From an uncultured Lachnospiraceae bacterium (GTDB taxonomy: Bacteria; Bacillota; Clostridia; Lachnospirales; Lachnospiraceae), in contig CAMJWQ010000050.1 in the NCBI GenBank assembly GCA_946409475.1, forward strand, positions 1 to 13,521: a DNA stretch of 13,521 nt. Direction: 5' to 3'. The notes beneath the pieces are model-generated. The model was not told the DNA's origin and did no database searches. It was given only the letters and a program-made list of their open reading frames with translations. Below are positions 7,036-13,521 of the stretch, one piece after another. The position numbers were made by a program, and so were the translations under genes. Each line of letters opens with the position of its first letter. Within the stretch, counting starts at the first letter, position 1.

Positions 7036-8088
7036 TTAAGGTTTAAAATTTAATTCGATATCTCCGCTGCCTGCAGAAACAGAAATGGCATCCGTACTAT
7101 CGTTATGATTATTATAGCTGTCACCCTCCTGATAATCATTCCGCGTGATATCTCCGAAGCTGGTTTCTAAGTCCAGGGCATACTCTTTTTCATTTCCTTT
7201 TAGATTCAGCTCAATATCCCCAAATTCACTATCAATAACGGCATTTTTCAGACTGCCGTTATTGATCAAGAAATCTCCCGAAGACAAATCACCGGTTAAT
7301 TCCTTAGTATCAATATCCTTCATGGCGATATTCCCATAGGAATTTTCGATCTTTAAGGTATCTGTAAATAATTTATTGATTTCCAGATTCCCTGAAGATA
7401 ATTCTATTTCTCCATAGGTATCCGTAAATAAGGAATTGGTATTGACTCCATCTAAGGAAACATTACCAAAGGAATTTTTAATCGTATATTCCTTCGAATC
7501 CAAGCCGTTAACAGTCAGTTTACCGGAAGACAACTCTATATTTGCAGTGTCCGCGGCTATTTGCACCATTTCAATATCTCCAAAGGAATTTTTTAATGTT
7601 AACATTGCCGTATTCATACCTTCCACGTTAACATCCCCGCTTGCTACCTTAATCAATACGTCATCAAAATAAGCAGCCTTCGGTATATATACAACAACTT
7701 TATTTTCGGCGCTTTTATAGGAAAAGAAGCTTATGTCAAAATTATAAACCCCCACACCTGCCTTATTACTGTCACGAAAGCTCAATTTACCGTTTTCAAC
7801 CTTATAATCCGGCTCACTGTCACTATTATAATAATACTCAATATAATAATCATCTGATTCAACAAAGGAGACATCCGCATACTCAATATCCAGATCAGCC
7901 TTACTGAATTTATCTATTTTCGTCTTTTCGAGGCTAAAAACCTTATTTGATTTATCCAGCTCCACTCCCCTGTTATTAAGCCGGAAGGAAGGTGTACCTC
8001 CCAGGAGCATACCGATTACGAAAAAAATACTTCCCATAATTAACAGGCATAAGCTGCCGGCCAATATCATTTTAGTTGAATTCTTCAT
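7036..8088 (-). CDS. Membrane-anchored DUF4097 beta-solenoid protein
   Basis: This belongs to the DUF4097 (putative adhesin) type: an N-terminal membrane anchor (about 8-30) followed by an outward-facing repetitive beta domain. There is no lipobox or LPxTG. Residues 32-145 form a less regular beta region. From about 149 to 342 the chain shows short turns alternating between SSG (151, 189, 233, 271, counted at Gly) and S[FY]G (170, 208, 252, 290, 312), 19 residues per rung, consistent with a beta solenoid. The ATG at 8088 overlaps the end of the DUF1700 gene by 17 nt, with the ribosome binding site AAGGGG inside that gene. It is the last gene of the padR operon. Related DUF4097 proteins (for example LiaX in enterococci) take part in cell-envelope stress responses; a similar role here is inference. 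Confidence 0.87.
   Translation of the reverse strand: MKNSTKMILAGSLCLLIMGSIFFVIGMLLGGTPSFRLNNRGVELDKSNKVFSLEKTKIDKFSKADLDIEYADVSFVESDDYYIEYYYNSDSEPDYKVENGKLSFRDSNKAGVGVYNFDISFFSYKSAENKVVVYIPKAAYFDDVLIKVASGDVNVEGMNTAMLTLKNSFGDIEMVQIAADTANIELSSGKLTVNGLDSKEYTIKNSFGNVSLDGVNTNSLFTDTYGEIELSSGNLEINKLFTDTLKIENSYGNIAMKDIDTKELTGDLSSGDFLINNGSLKNAVIDSEFGDIELNLKGNEKEYALDLETSFGDITRNDYQEGDSYNNHNDSTDAISVSAGSGDIELNFKP
7216..7641 (-). repeat. Coding repeat: 38-residue (114-bp) double-rung units in the DUF4097 gene
   Basis: Residues 150-291 contain about three and a half copies of a 38-residue unit, each with one SSG rung and one S[FY]G rung. Copies are also visible in the DNA: a 15-nt match CCAAAGGAATTTTTA occurs at 7466 and, with one extra T, at 7580, exactly 114 bp apart. 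The third unit carries a 6-residue insertion, and LFTDT is repeated at residues 220 and 240. Confidence 0.75.
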
Positions 8089-8668
8089 ATTTTTTACCCC
8101 TTTTTATTACTTTTTTAAATAATAACGCCAGCCATTTTAAAACATATTTTGTTAATGCAATACTTATATAAAGAATTAAGATTCCTAAGCCAATCATTAC
8201 CATACCGGCACCCATAATGGTTAACCCCGATGGGAAATAATGAAACAGACCTATAATACCTGCTCCTAAGGAAAAAATACCGCTTCCGGCAATAGCCGCA
8301 GCCGTTACTATAACAGCGATCAAAACCAATATAATGGCGATGGCAATACAAAATACGACTGCCGCTAAGGCAATGGCAACAGGTGCTGCTATAGGTGCCG
8401 CAAAAATGGCAAGAATCACAATCCATACGGTAGAAAGTCCCTGCTTTACACTTTTTGCAGGTGCATTCATGCTTTTTATGGCGCACTCGGAAATGATCTG
8501 CGACGTCACCTTTTCAGGAGGTCCCAGCTTCTTAATTACTTCCTCTTCCCTGTCTTCACCGGCTTCATCAAAATATTCATTATAATATTGCAGGGCCTCC
8601 AGCATTTCTTCCCTTGGAAGCCTGGAAAGTCTTTTGCTTAATTCCTGTAAATATTCTTTTTTATTCAT
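8072..8668 (-). CDS. DUF1700 family membrane protein
   Basis: From the ATG at 8668 the product has 198 residues. The N-terminal 60 residues are a cytoplasmic helical domain typical of DUF1700 (MNKKEYLQELSKRLSRLP, EALQYYNEYFDEAG, VIKKLGPPEKV). Residues 79-180 contain three or four hydrophobic segments rich in Ala, Ile and Gly, and the tail is basic (LFKKVIKRGKKYEEFN). This start is favoured because GGGGGG lies 8 nt upstream; the ATG two codons earlier (8674) would be only 2 nt away. The gene overlaps the end of padR by 8 nt and the DUF4097 gene by 17 nt, so all three are probably translationally coupled. DUF1700 proteins are often found beside PadR regulators in Firmicutes, but their biochemical role is unknown. 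It could be a membrane partner that senses envelope state or holds the DUF4097 protein. Confidence 0.85.
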   Translation of the reverse strand: MNKKEYLQELSKRLSRLPREEMLEALQYYNEYFDEAGEDREEEVIKKLGPPEKVTSQIISECAIKSMNAPAKSVKQGLSTVWIVILAIFAAPIAAPVAIALAAVVFCIAIAIILVLIAVIVTAAAIAGSGIFSLGAGIIGLFHYFPSGLTIMGAGMVMIGLGILILYISIALTKYVLKWLALLFKKVIKRGKKYEEFN

Positions 8669-8978
8669 CTTCATATCCCCCCAGCAATTGATCAATTCTA
8701 TCCTTATATGCCTTCCATTCTTTTTTGTATAACAGAACCTGTTCCATTCCTTTGTCGGTAATCTTATAATACCTTCGGTTTCTTCCCTGGAAGGGCTGAT
8801 CGTATGTGACCAGCATGCCGTCTCTTTGCAGTCTCCTCAGTACGGGGTACAGGGTTGATTCCGAAATGGAAATTAGCTCCTGCATTTTTTGCGTCAGAAT
8901 ATAACCATAGGCATCTTTATCTGCCACAATAGCCATAACACAGGCATCTAGCAAAGGAGCCGTTACTTGATAAATCAT
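8661..8978 (-). CDS. PadR-family transcriptional repressor
   Basis: This small cytoplasmic winged-helix regulator has 105 residues, so it is a short PadR (s1 type) without the long C-terminal helix domain. Motifs are LLDACVMAIV (9-18), DAYGYILTQKMQEL (22-35), SISESTLYPVLRRLQRDGML (37-56), GRNRRYYKITDKG (65-77) in the wing, and a C-terminal dimerisation helix containing WKAYKDRID. The ATG at 8978 follows GGAGGT with 5 nt spacing. It is the first gene of the operon; its last codons overlap the DUF1700 start by 8 nt. PadR proteins usually repress their own operon and respond to small hydrophobic ligands or envelope-active drugs. The duplicated site around its promoter fits self-repression; the ligand is unknown. 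Confidence 0.95.
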   Translation of the reverse strand: MIYQVTAPLLDACVMAIVADKDAYGYILTQKMQELISISESTLYPVLRRLQRDGMLVTYDQPFQGRNRRYYKITDKGMEQVLLYKKEWKAYKDRIDQLLGGYEDE

Positions 8979-8990
8979 AAGTGACCTCCT

Positions 8991-9003
8991 GTATAATATT
9001 ATT
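8991..9003. promoter_or_regulatory. Putative PadR operator, leader copy
   Basis: This is the first of two identical 13-nt copies of GTATAATATTATT, each containing the perfect 10-bp palindrome ATAATATTAT. The copy lies in the padR leader directly before the ribosome binding site. The second copy starts exactly 34 bp away. AT-rich palindromes at a padR promoter are typical of autoregulation, but binding is inferred. Confidence 0.45.
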
Positions 9004-9014
9004 CATTTTTGTAT

Positions 9015-9043
9015 ATTATATTTCGTATAATATTATTTGTCAA
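9015..9043 (-). promoter_or_regulatory. Consensus sigma-A promoter of the padR operon
   Basis: On the minus strand a perfect TTGACA (9043-9038) and a perfect TATAAT (9020-9015) are separated by exactly 17 nt. The start is expected near 9008, giving a leader of about 30 nt. A promoter this strong normally needs repression, in keeping with the duplicated site that sits in its spacer and leader. Confidence 0.85.
9025..9037. promoter_or_regulatory. Putative PadR operator, promoter spacer copy
   Basis: This is the second identical copy of GTATAATATTATT, filling the promoter spacer immediately next to the -35 box. A protein bound here would cover both promoter elements. The sequence is AT-rich, so chance resemblance is possible, but a 13-nt exact repeat flanking a perfect promoter is suggestive. 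Confidence 0.45.
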
Positions 9044-9092
9044 TAAATATCATATAGAGGAGTCTTCTAACCATATATCCGCTCATCCTCAT

Positions 9093-9980
9093 TCAAGAAC
9101 TTTCCACCGGATAATAGATATCTGCTTCACAATAATCCTTTCGGCACATGTGCAGGTTGATTTGTTCAAAATGAAACTGTCTTGCAGGCTTGAAACAGGC
9201 TGTGGGTAACCATATTGTTTCAATTGCCTCATATATTTCGCATAATAATTTCACGGTCAGCTCCTCAGGAGCATGAAGTCCGACATACCGAAAAACGGCA
9301 TAATCGGCAGGTTCCATAGTCCGGCAGGTAAAAACGGAATCTGAAGCAAATGGAACGGATACTTCCACACTGGGCATGTAATAATCCGCCGTATAGAAAT
9401 CATAGTGGGTAACTAATCCATAATATATGTATTCCTTAATGACATTTTCTAATTTAGAACGGTAATTATAATAAAAATCCAGGGCAAGTGAGTTAGCAGT
9501 TGCCGTATTATAATTTTCCTTATGATTGATTAATGCTTTGATACCCGCAAGGTAGAACCGGGGCTTCGTACAGTATCTGGGTGCGACCAGGATGCCTTTT
9601 GCCGTATCATTCAGCAGACTGATGTCTAATTTGGGAATAATGGGAAGCTCGCAATTATTGAGACGGTAGGCAGAGGGGGTAAGACCGAAAAGCTGCTTAA
9701 AAGCTCTTTCATAGCTTTGCTCGTATTCATAATGATATTCACAGGCTATATCAATGATCTTAAATTTTTTATCCCGCAGCTCCGCCAGGCTTCTGGTCAG
9801 CTTTCTTCCCCTGACATAAGCCATAATAGGGCTGCCGGTTATAGCTCTGAATATTCTATGTAAATGGAATTTTGAGATACATAACCGCTCTGCAATCTCC
9901 TCCAGGGACAAATCCGTTTTTACATTTTCTTCAATCAGCAGTACGGCATCTTCTATAAGCTTTCGGCTGGCAACATTCAT
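9093..9980 (-). CDS. AraC-family regulator with GyrI-like effector domain
   Basis: This is a transcription activator of the type with an N-terminal AraC/XylS double helix-turn-helix (about residues 10-107) followed by a GyrI-like small-molecule binding domain (about 128-293). The first HTH shows LSLEEIAERLCISKFHLHRI (25-44) and the second KIIDIACEYHYEYEQSYERA (74-93), followed by FKQLFGLTPSAYR. The effector domain shows YLAGIKALI, VSVPFASDSVF, YAVFRYVGLH and the closing FEQINLHM...ADIYYPV. The ATG at 9980 follows GGAGGT with 4 nt spacing; an upstream in-frame ATG at 9992 overlaps that site and is unlikely. It diverges from the esterase gene and shares overlapping promoters with it, so the esterase is the obvious candidate target. 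The ligand is unknown; this domain type often binds drugs or hydrophobic compounds. Confidence 0.92.
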   Translation of the reverse strand: MNVASRKLIEDAVLLIEENVKTDLSLEEIAERLCISKFHLHRIFRAITGSPIMAYVRGRKLTRSLAELRDKKFKIIDIACEYHYEYEQSYERAFKQLFGLTPSAYRLNNCELPIIPKLDISLLNDTAKGILVAPRYCTKPRFYLAGIKALINHKENYNTATANSLALDFYYNYRSKLENVIKEYIYYGLVTHYDFYTADYYMPSVEVSVPFASDSVFTCRTMEPADYAVFRYVGLHAPEELTVKLLCEIYEAIETIWLPTACFKPARQFHFEQINLHMCRKDYCEADIYYPVESS

Positions 9981-10010
9981 AATAACCTCCATAAGATAAA
10001 AAACAGCAAG

Positions 10011-10025
10011 AAATGTTCAACATTT
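10011..10025. promoter_or_regulatory. Palindromic putative operator 1 (araC/esterase region)
   Basis: AAATGTT-C-AACATTT is a perfect 7-bp inverted repeat around one base. It contains the -35 box of the proposed esterase promoter and lies in the proposed araC leader, so a bound protein could affect both genes. Confidence 0.45.
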
Positions 10026-10045
10026 TATCATTATTAATATATAAT
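10017..10045 (+). promoter_or_regulatory. Candidate sigma-A promoter of the esterase gene
   Basis: TCAACA (10017-10022) is followed after 17 nt by a perfect TATAAT (10040-10045), with a start expected near 10052. The -35 box is weak (four of six), as is usual for promoters needing an AraC-type activator. Its -10 overlaps the -10 of the opposing araC promoter. Confidence 0.5.
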
Positions 10046-10064
10046 ATCAGATATATTTTGTCAA
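10036..10064 (-). promoter_or_regulatory. Strong sigma-A promoter of the AraC-type regulator
   Basis: On the minus strand a perfect TTGACA (10064-10059) is followed after 17 nt by TATATT (10041-10036), with a start expected near 10029. It occupies the same DNA as the esterase promoter on the other strand, so RNA polymerase cannot use both at once. Confidence 0.7.
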
Positions 10065-10069
10065 AATAT
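10053..10069. promoter_or_regulatory. Palindromic putative operator 2 (araC/esterase region)
   Basis: ATATTTTG-T-CAAAATAT is a perfect 8-bp inverted repeat around one base. It encloses the araC -35 box and covers the esterase start region, a position suited to repression of the regulator's own gene. Confidence 0.45.
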
Positions 10070-10100
10070 TACAACCAAAAAAGAGGAGGGTATGAATACT

Positions 10101-11204
10101 ATGAAAAAATTCTGTGCAATGGTCCTTTTATTAACAGTCATAATCTTAACCTTTACAGCATGTAAAAGTAATGAAACGGAGCAGCAGGCAGAAGCAAAAG
10201 AAGCGGCTGCGGAACAATCGACAGAGGAGCAGACTGCTGAAGGGATAACCGGTGAAATAAATGAGGAAGAAATTATTCAGGAGGATTACGTATTAAAAAC
10301 CGGAACAATAGATGCTGTCGTTTATGACTCGGAGGCAATCGCAAATAATCTGATAGAAGAAAGAACGGAGCAGAATCTATATGTCTATCTGCCTCCAACC
10401 TATTATGAAAGCGATAAAAAATATCCGGTAGTATATTTTTTACATGGTTTTAATGACTCTGCCGCTGCTTATATCAGAAATGTTCAGACTGAACTTGATG
10501 AAGCCTTTTCTCAAAATCCGTCCAGGGAATTGATCATCGTTGCCGTAGACGGAGCTAATGCAAGAGGCGGATCTTTTTACGTCAATTCACCGGTAGCGGG
10601 TAATTGGGAGGATTATACCTGTAAGGAAGTGGTCTCCTACGTTGATACTAACTATAGGACCATAGCCAATGTCCGGTCCAGGGGTATTTACGGATTTTCC
10701 ATGGGAGGTTTTGGCGCATTAAATCTGGCATTTCTTCACCCGGATATTTACGGAGCGGTTTATGCCATATCTCCCGGAGTGCTGGCCCCGGGAAAAATAG
10801 GAGATGCACTTGATACGTGGAATGGTGACAGGGGTTTTTTAAAGGCATATTCCATGGCCTTTGCCTATAATACCACGCCGCCGTATGAGTCAATTCCCCT
10901 TAGAGACGGTTCTCAGACAGACAATGCCCTGTTGGAGCGCTGGGAATCGGGATTCGGTAACTGGCGGGAAAAACTGGATGCCTATCTGGCCTTAGATACC
11001 CCATTAACAGCCATCGGATTAAACTATGGTACCAGTGACGGTTACAGGTGGATTCCTGAAGGAATCAAATATTTATCCGGACTTTTGGAGGAGGAGGGTG
11101 TTGAGCATATCCTGTACACCTTTGAGGGAGGACACGTAATTCCGAAGAATGAGCTGTCGGACCATTTACTCCCATTTTTCCGGGAAGCCCTTGTATGGGA
11201 ATAA
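10101..11204 (+). CDS. Lipoprotein esterase, alpha/beta hydrolase (esterase D/XynZ type)
   Basis: This is probably a surface-anchored serine esterase. Numbering from the ATG at 10101 (367 residues), the signal peptide MKKFCAMVLLLTVIILTFTAC ends in a lipobox with Cys21. An acidic, Glu/Ala/Gln-rich linker (about 22-65) follows, then a putative-esterase domain: YVYLPPTYYESDKKYPVVYF, LHGF (114-117), the nucleophile motif GFSMGG with Ser200, DGYRW after GTS (Asp313 a likely acid) and GGHVIP with His345. The family includes feruloyl/acetyl xylan esterases, S-formylglutathione hydrolases and siderophore esterases, so the substrate is uncertain. The 10101 start is preferred because AGGAGG is 11 nt away, whereas the ATG at 10092 is only 2 nt from it. 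It is followed by a terminator and is divergent from the AraC-type regulator, its probable controller. Confidence 0.9.
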   Translation: MKKFCAMVLLLTVIILTFTACKSNETEQQAEAKEAAAEQSTEEQTAEGITGEINEEEIIQEDYVLKTGTIDAVVYDSEAIANNLIEERTEQNLYVYLPPTYYESDKKYPVVYFLHGFNDSAAAYIRNVQTELDEAFSQNPSRELIIVAVDGANARGGSFYVNSPVAGNWEDYTCKEVVSYVDTNYRTIANVRSRGIYGFSMGGFGALNLAFLHPDIYGAVYAISPGVLAPGKIGDALDTWNGDRGFLKAYSMAFAYNTTPPYESIPLRDGSQTDNALLERWESGFGNWREKLDAYLALDTPLTAIGLNYGTSDGYRWIPEGIKYLSGLLEEEGVEHILYTFEGGHVIPKNELSDHLLPFFREALVWE

Positions 11205-11241
11205 ATATTGGCTTATAAATACATAAACCGGCAGAATTACA

Positions 11242-11285
11242 AAAAGAACAGTTATACTGACCTATTATAGTATAATTGTTCTTTT
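11242..11285. terminator. Bidirectional intrinsic terminator
   Basis: A 17-bp stem with one G-T pair (11242-11258 with 11269-11285) encloses a 10-nt loop. The plus strand continues TTTTATTTT, and the minus strand has a five-A/T outer arm. It lies between the convergent esterase and FAD oxidoreductase genes, 37 and 31 nt from their stops. Confidence 0.88.
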
Positions 11286-11316
11286 ATTTTCATGTAACAG
11301 AAAATTCCTCCGGGCA

Positions 11317-12870
11317 TTAATTTTCCTCGTGATAATCCTGCTCCGTATTCACCTTCCAGATATTATCTTTACCTGTTTTCCGATTCGTAATATTTTTCAC
11401 TGCTTCAAACGCGGTTATCATGGAGTGGTCCATATTATTATAGCGGTGCTGGCCGTTTCTTCCGATACAAAATAAATTTTCATAGCTATTCAGGTGGGTA
11501 ATTAACCGGTCAATATCCCGATACGTATCAAAATATGCCGGATAGGCTTTTTTCACCCGTATTCTATGGGTATCCTTAACTGCCTCTTTGCTGTCTATGA
11601 CACCCATCGTAATAAGCTCCCGTATTGCCATATCTATGCAATCTTCTTCCGCCATGCTCCAAAAGGGATCCTTTTCTTTGCAGAAGTATTCAAGGCCAAT
11701 CCAGACCGTATTTTCATAATCCTTTACCATATAAGGAGACCAATTGTTAAAAATCTGGATACGTCCCAATTTAACTCCCGTATCCTGTACATAAATCCAG
11801 CAATCGGGTATTCTGTTCTGCACGGTTTTCATAGAAGTTTCATTTTTCAGATTCAGCTTGTCCACCAATAAACCTACCGTGACAAAATCCCGGTAAGGAA
11901 GCCCTGAGGCTATGGTTCGTATTTCCTTCGGTATATTCCGCATTCCGGCAATTAAATCCTTAAGAGGCATGGAGGATAGAATAATATCTGCCTCCATCCT
12001 GTGCAGGCTTCCCTTGCTTTCGTACTCTACGGCATGAATGTGATTATTTTCATTATCCAGTGTTACCACACGGCAGTTCTTATAAATTTCTCCTCCCATT
12101 GCTTCTATTTCCCCGGCTGCTGTTTCCCAAAGCTGTCCGGGACCGAATTTAGGGTAAATAAACTCCTCGATTAAAGAGGTTTCCACTTTGCCGTTCTTAT
12201 TTTCCGTTTTGGCAAATGCGTTTTGAAACATGTTCTTCAGTATGACCAGTATGGACAGCCCCTTCACCCTTTGCGCACCCCAATCGGCTGAAATATCCCT
12301 CGGATGCCTTCCCCAAAGCTTTTCCGTATATCCTTCAAAGAACATGGAGTACAATACCTTACCGAATCTGTTTATGTAAAAATTTTCAAGATTAATTTCT
12401 TTTCTTTTATAGATACAGGAAAACAGATAACTGCAGCCCGCACGGCAGGTTGTCAAAAATCCCATATTAATGATGGTTTCTTTTTTTAGTGAAATTGGAT
12501 AATCGAAAAATTTATGCTTATAAAAAATCCTGGAAACCCTTTTTCTCTTTAGCATGACCCTGTCCTCAGTTTCAGGATCGGAACCTTCTTTGGCACACTC
12601 CGTTTTGCGGTCTAAAAGTAGGTCATCCCGTGAAGGACTTCCCTGTAAAGGCAGCAGCCTGCTCCACCATGCATTTACTTTAGGGTCCTTTGAAAAAAAG
12701 CGGTGACCTCCCAAATCCATTCGATTTCCCTTATAATTGACCGTTTGGGATATACCGCCTATGGTATCGCTTTCCTCCAAAATGGTGACCTTATAATCTC
12801 CCGCCGACAAAAGTTCATAAGCTGCCGTTAAGCCTGCCGGACCGGCTCCGATAATGATAACATTCTTCAT
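11317..12870 (-). CDS. FAD-dependent oxidoreductase (UDP-galactopyranose mutase/HemY-like)
   Basis: The 517-residue protein opens with a Rossmann dinucleotide fold, VIIIGAGPAGLTAAYEL (4-20), an acidic strand end (LEESDTIGG, 31-39) and LGGHRFFS (53-60). It closes with the second FAD motif LFCIGRNGQHRYNNMDHSM (466-484). Middle motifs FFDYPISL (121-128) and FFEGYTEKLWGRHPRDISADW (from 177) resemble UDP-galactopyranose mutase-like and protoporphyrinogen oxidase-like flavoproteins (COG1232 type), often found with glycosyltransferases. The substrate cannot be named. A hydrophilic stretch at about 76-108 (SPSRDDLLLDRKTE..., Glu/Asp/Lys-rich) looks like an insertion before the conserved KRKRVSRIFY. 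There is no signal peptide or transmembrane helix. The ATG at 12870 follows AAGGA at a rather long 10 nt. It lies 64 nt after sdaAA with no clear terminator between them. An aromatic or carotenoid desaturase is a less likely alternative. Confidence 0.85.
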   Translation of the reverse strand: MKNVIIIGAGPAGLTAAYELLSAGDYKVTILEESDTIGGISQTVNYKGNRMDLGGHRFFSKDPKVNAWWSRLLPLQGSPSRDDLLLDRKTECAKEGSDPETEDRVMLKRKRVSRIFYKHKFFDYPISLKKETIINMGFLTTCRAGCSYLFSCIYKRKEINLENFYINRFGKVLYSMFFEGYTEKLWGRHPRDISADWGAQRVKGLSILVILKNMFQNAFAKTENKNGKVETSLIEEFIYPKFGPGQLWETAAGEIEAMGGEIYKNCRVVTLDNENNHIHAVEYESKGSLHRMEADIILSSMPLKDLIAGMRNIPKEIRTIASGLPYRDFVTVGLLVDKLNLKNETSMKTVQNRIPDCWIYVQDTGVKLGRIQIFNNWSPYMVKDYENTVWIGLEYFCKEKDPFWSMAEEDCIDMAIRELITMGVIDSKEAVKDTHRIRVKKAYPAYFDTYRDIDRLITHLNSYENLFCIGRNGQHRYNNMDHSMITAFEAVKNITNRKTGKDNIWKVNTEQDYHEEN

Positions 12871-12934
12871 ATTCTGTTAATCCTTTTCCGTATTTTAATT
12901 TTCACTCATACTATCATACAAAATATGATATAAA

Positions 12935-13521
12935 TTAATAAGAGCTTTTTGCACTGTTCTTTAAGAACTCTCTTACGATTTCTTCCCCTTTTAATGTAGC
13001 TGCCAATCCGCCTCTGCCCGTCTCCTTTAAAGAGACATCCATAGCTTCCCCAACGGAACGCATGGCATCAATGACCTGATCCACAGGTATCGCACTGGTA
13101 ATGCCAGCCAATGCCATATCGGCTGCTGCCAGCGCATTTACGGCACCGATTACGTTTCTTTTCACACAGGGAATTTCTACCAGTCCTCCTACCGGATCGC
13201 ATACCAGACCAAGGAGATTTTTTAACGCCATGGCCGCACTGTCACCGATCTGCTCTTTTCTTCCTCCTCTTATATATACCATAGCTCCGGCGGCCATGGC
13301 TGAGGCCGTACCTATTTCCGCCTGACATCCGCCGGCGGCTCCGGCTATAAATGCTCTTGCCGCAACAACCTGTCCGATACCTGCTGCCGTATACAAAGCC
13401 CTCAGGATAAGGTCATCCTTTAAATTATCATCCTCATAGCAGGAGGTCAGGACGGCGGGAAGTACTCCGCAGGCCCCGGCGGTGGGAGCCGCAACTATAC
13501 GCTTCATACAGGCATTGGAGC
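12935..13521 (-). CDS. sdaAA: L-serine dehydratase, iron-sulfur-dependent, alpha subunit (partial)
   Basis: This is the C-terminal ~195 residues of the catalytic alpha chain that deaminates L-serine to pyruvate and ammonia. The reading frame is open to the right edge (codons for SNAC before MKRIVAAPTAG), so the gene starts outside the window and lacks roughly 95-100 N-terminal residues here. Motifs are RIVAAPTAGACGVLP, FIAGAAGGCQAEIGTASAMA, GLVCDPVGGLVEIPCVKRN and ADMALAGITSAIP. The three cysteines of GCQ, VCD and IPC are spaced 42 and 11 residues apart, matching from memory the [4Fe-4S] ligands of Legionella L-serine dehydratase (Cys343, 385, 396). The enzyme type is oxygen-sensitive, consistent with an anaerobe. 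The beta subunit gene would be expected further right. Fusion to a beta domain upstream cannot be excluded. Confidence 0.95.
   Translation of the reverse strand, partial: SNACMKRIVAAPTAGACGVLPAVLTSCYEDDNLKDDLILRALYTAAGIGQVVAARAFIAGAAGGCQAEIGTASAMAAGAMVYIRGGRKEQIGDSAAMALKNLLGLVCDPVGGLVEIPCVKRNVIGAVNALAAADMALAGITSAIPVDQVIDAMRSVGEAMDVSLKETGRGGLAATLKGEEIVREFLKNSAKSSY

Noticed and set aside
8115..8486. Cys- and His-rich 123-codon frame overlapping the DUF1700 gene, looking like a zinc-binding protein
   Set aside because: It is the same-strand out-of-frame reading of Ala/Ile-rich membrane codons, which produces Cys/His/Tyr by frame shift; there is no start signal.
12912..12930. Inverted repeat TATCATA/TATGATA between sdaAA and the FAD oxidoreductase gene, as a terminator
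   Set aside because: The stem is 7 bp of nearly pure A/T with no U-tract on the minus strand; not a credible terminator.
12935..13507. sdaAA as a short complete gene starting at the ATG at 13507, or as a truncated pseudogene
   Set aside because: The frame continues with conserved residues to the window edge, and that ATG lies in the middle of the conserved domain; it is simply cut by the window.

Overview
The window looks like a chromosomal segment of an anaerobic, endospore-forming, low-GC Gram-positive bacterium, most likely a Clostridia/Lachnospiraceae member. The reasons are strong AGGAGG-type ribosome binding sites, AT-rich intergenic DNA with sigma-A-like promoters, the sporulation genes spoIIR and a SipL-like SPOCS/LysM protein, the MEP-pathway kinase ispE, and an oxygen-sensitive type of iron-sulfur L-serine dehydratase. 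No phage, insertion sequence, CRISPR, tRNA or rRNA is visible.

Layout, left to right. (1) 1-817: a likely leftward promoter at the very edge, then a rightward gene for a small single-pass membrane protein, closed by a perfect 36-bp palindromic terminator shared with galU. (2) 818-4510, all leftward: ispE, a GntR/FCD regulator, spoIIR, a DUF1934 (YwiB-like) gene and galU. Gaps are 4, 55, 72 and 40 nt with no terminator seen, so one transcript from a sigma-A-like promoter at about 4551-4578 is plausible. It would mix isoprenoid precursor synthesis, sporulation signalling and UDP-glucose synthesis. (3) 4699-5298, rightward: a conserved-looking soluble protein of unknown function. (4) 5370-6938, leftward: a SipL-like spore coat anchoring protein. 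(5) 7036-8978, leftward: a tightly overlapping padR-DUF1700-DUF4097 operon with a perfect consensus promoter carrying a duplicated 13-bp site, probably an autoregulated envelope-response module. (6) 9093-11204: an AraC-family regulator with a GyrI-like ligand domain, divergent from a lipoprotein esterase. The two promoters overlap completely, and each -35 box sits in a perfect palindrome. (7) 11317-13521, leftward: an FAD-dependent oxidoreductase related to UDP-galactopyranose mutase/protoporphyrinogen oxidase-like enzymes, preceded by the 3' two-thirds of sdaAA, whose start lies beyond the right edge.

No clearly new defence or mobile system is present. The most interesting parts are the DUF4097 protein, with a regular 19-residue rung whose SSG and S[FY]G turns alternate, together with its PadR switch; the mutually exclusive araC/esterase promoters; and spoIIR inside an apparently housekeeping gene string. 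All family assignments were made by eye from the sequence, without database searches.
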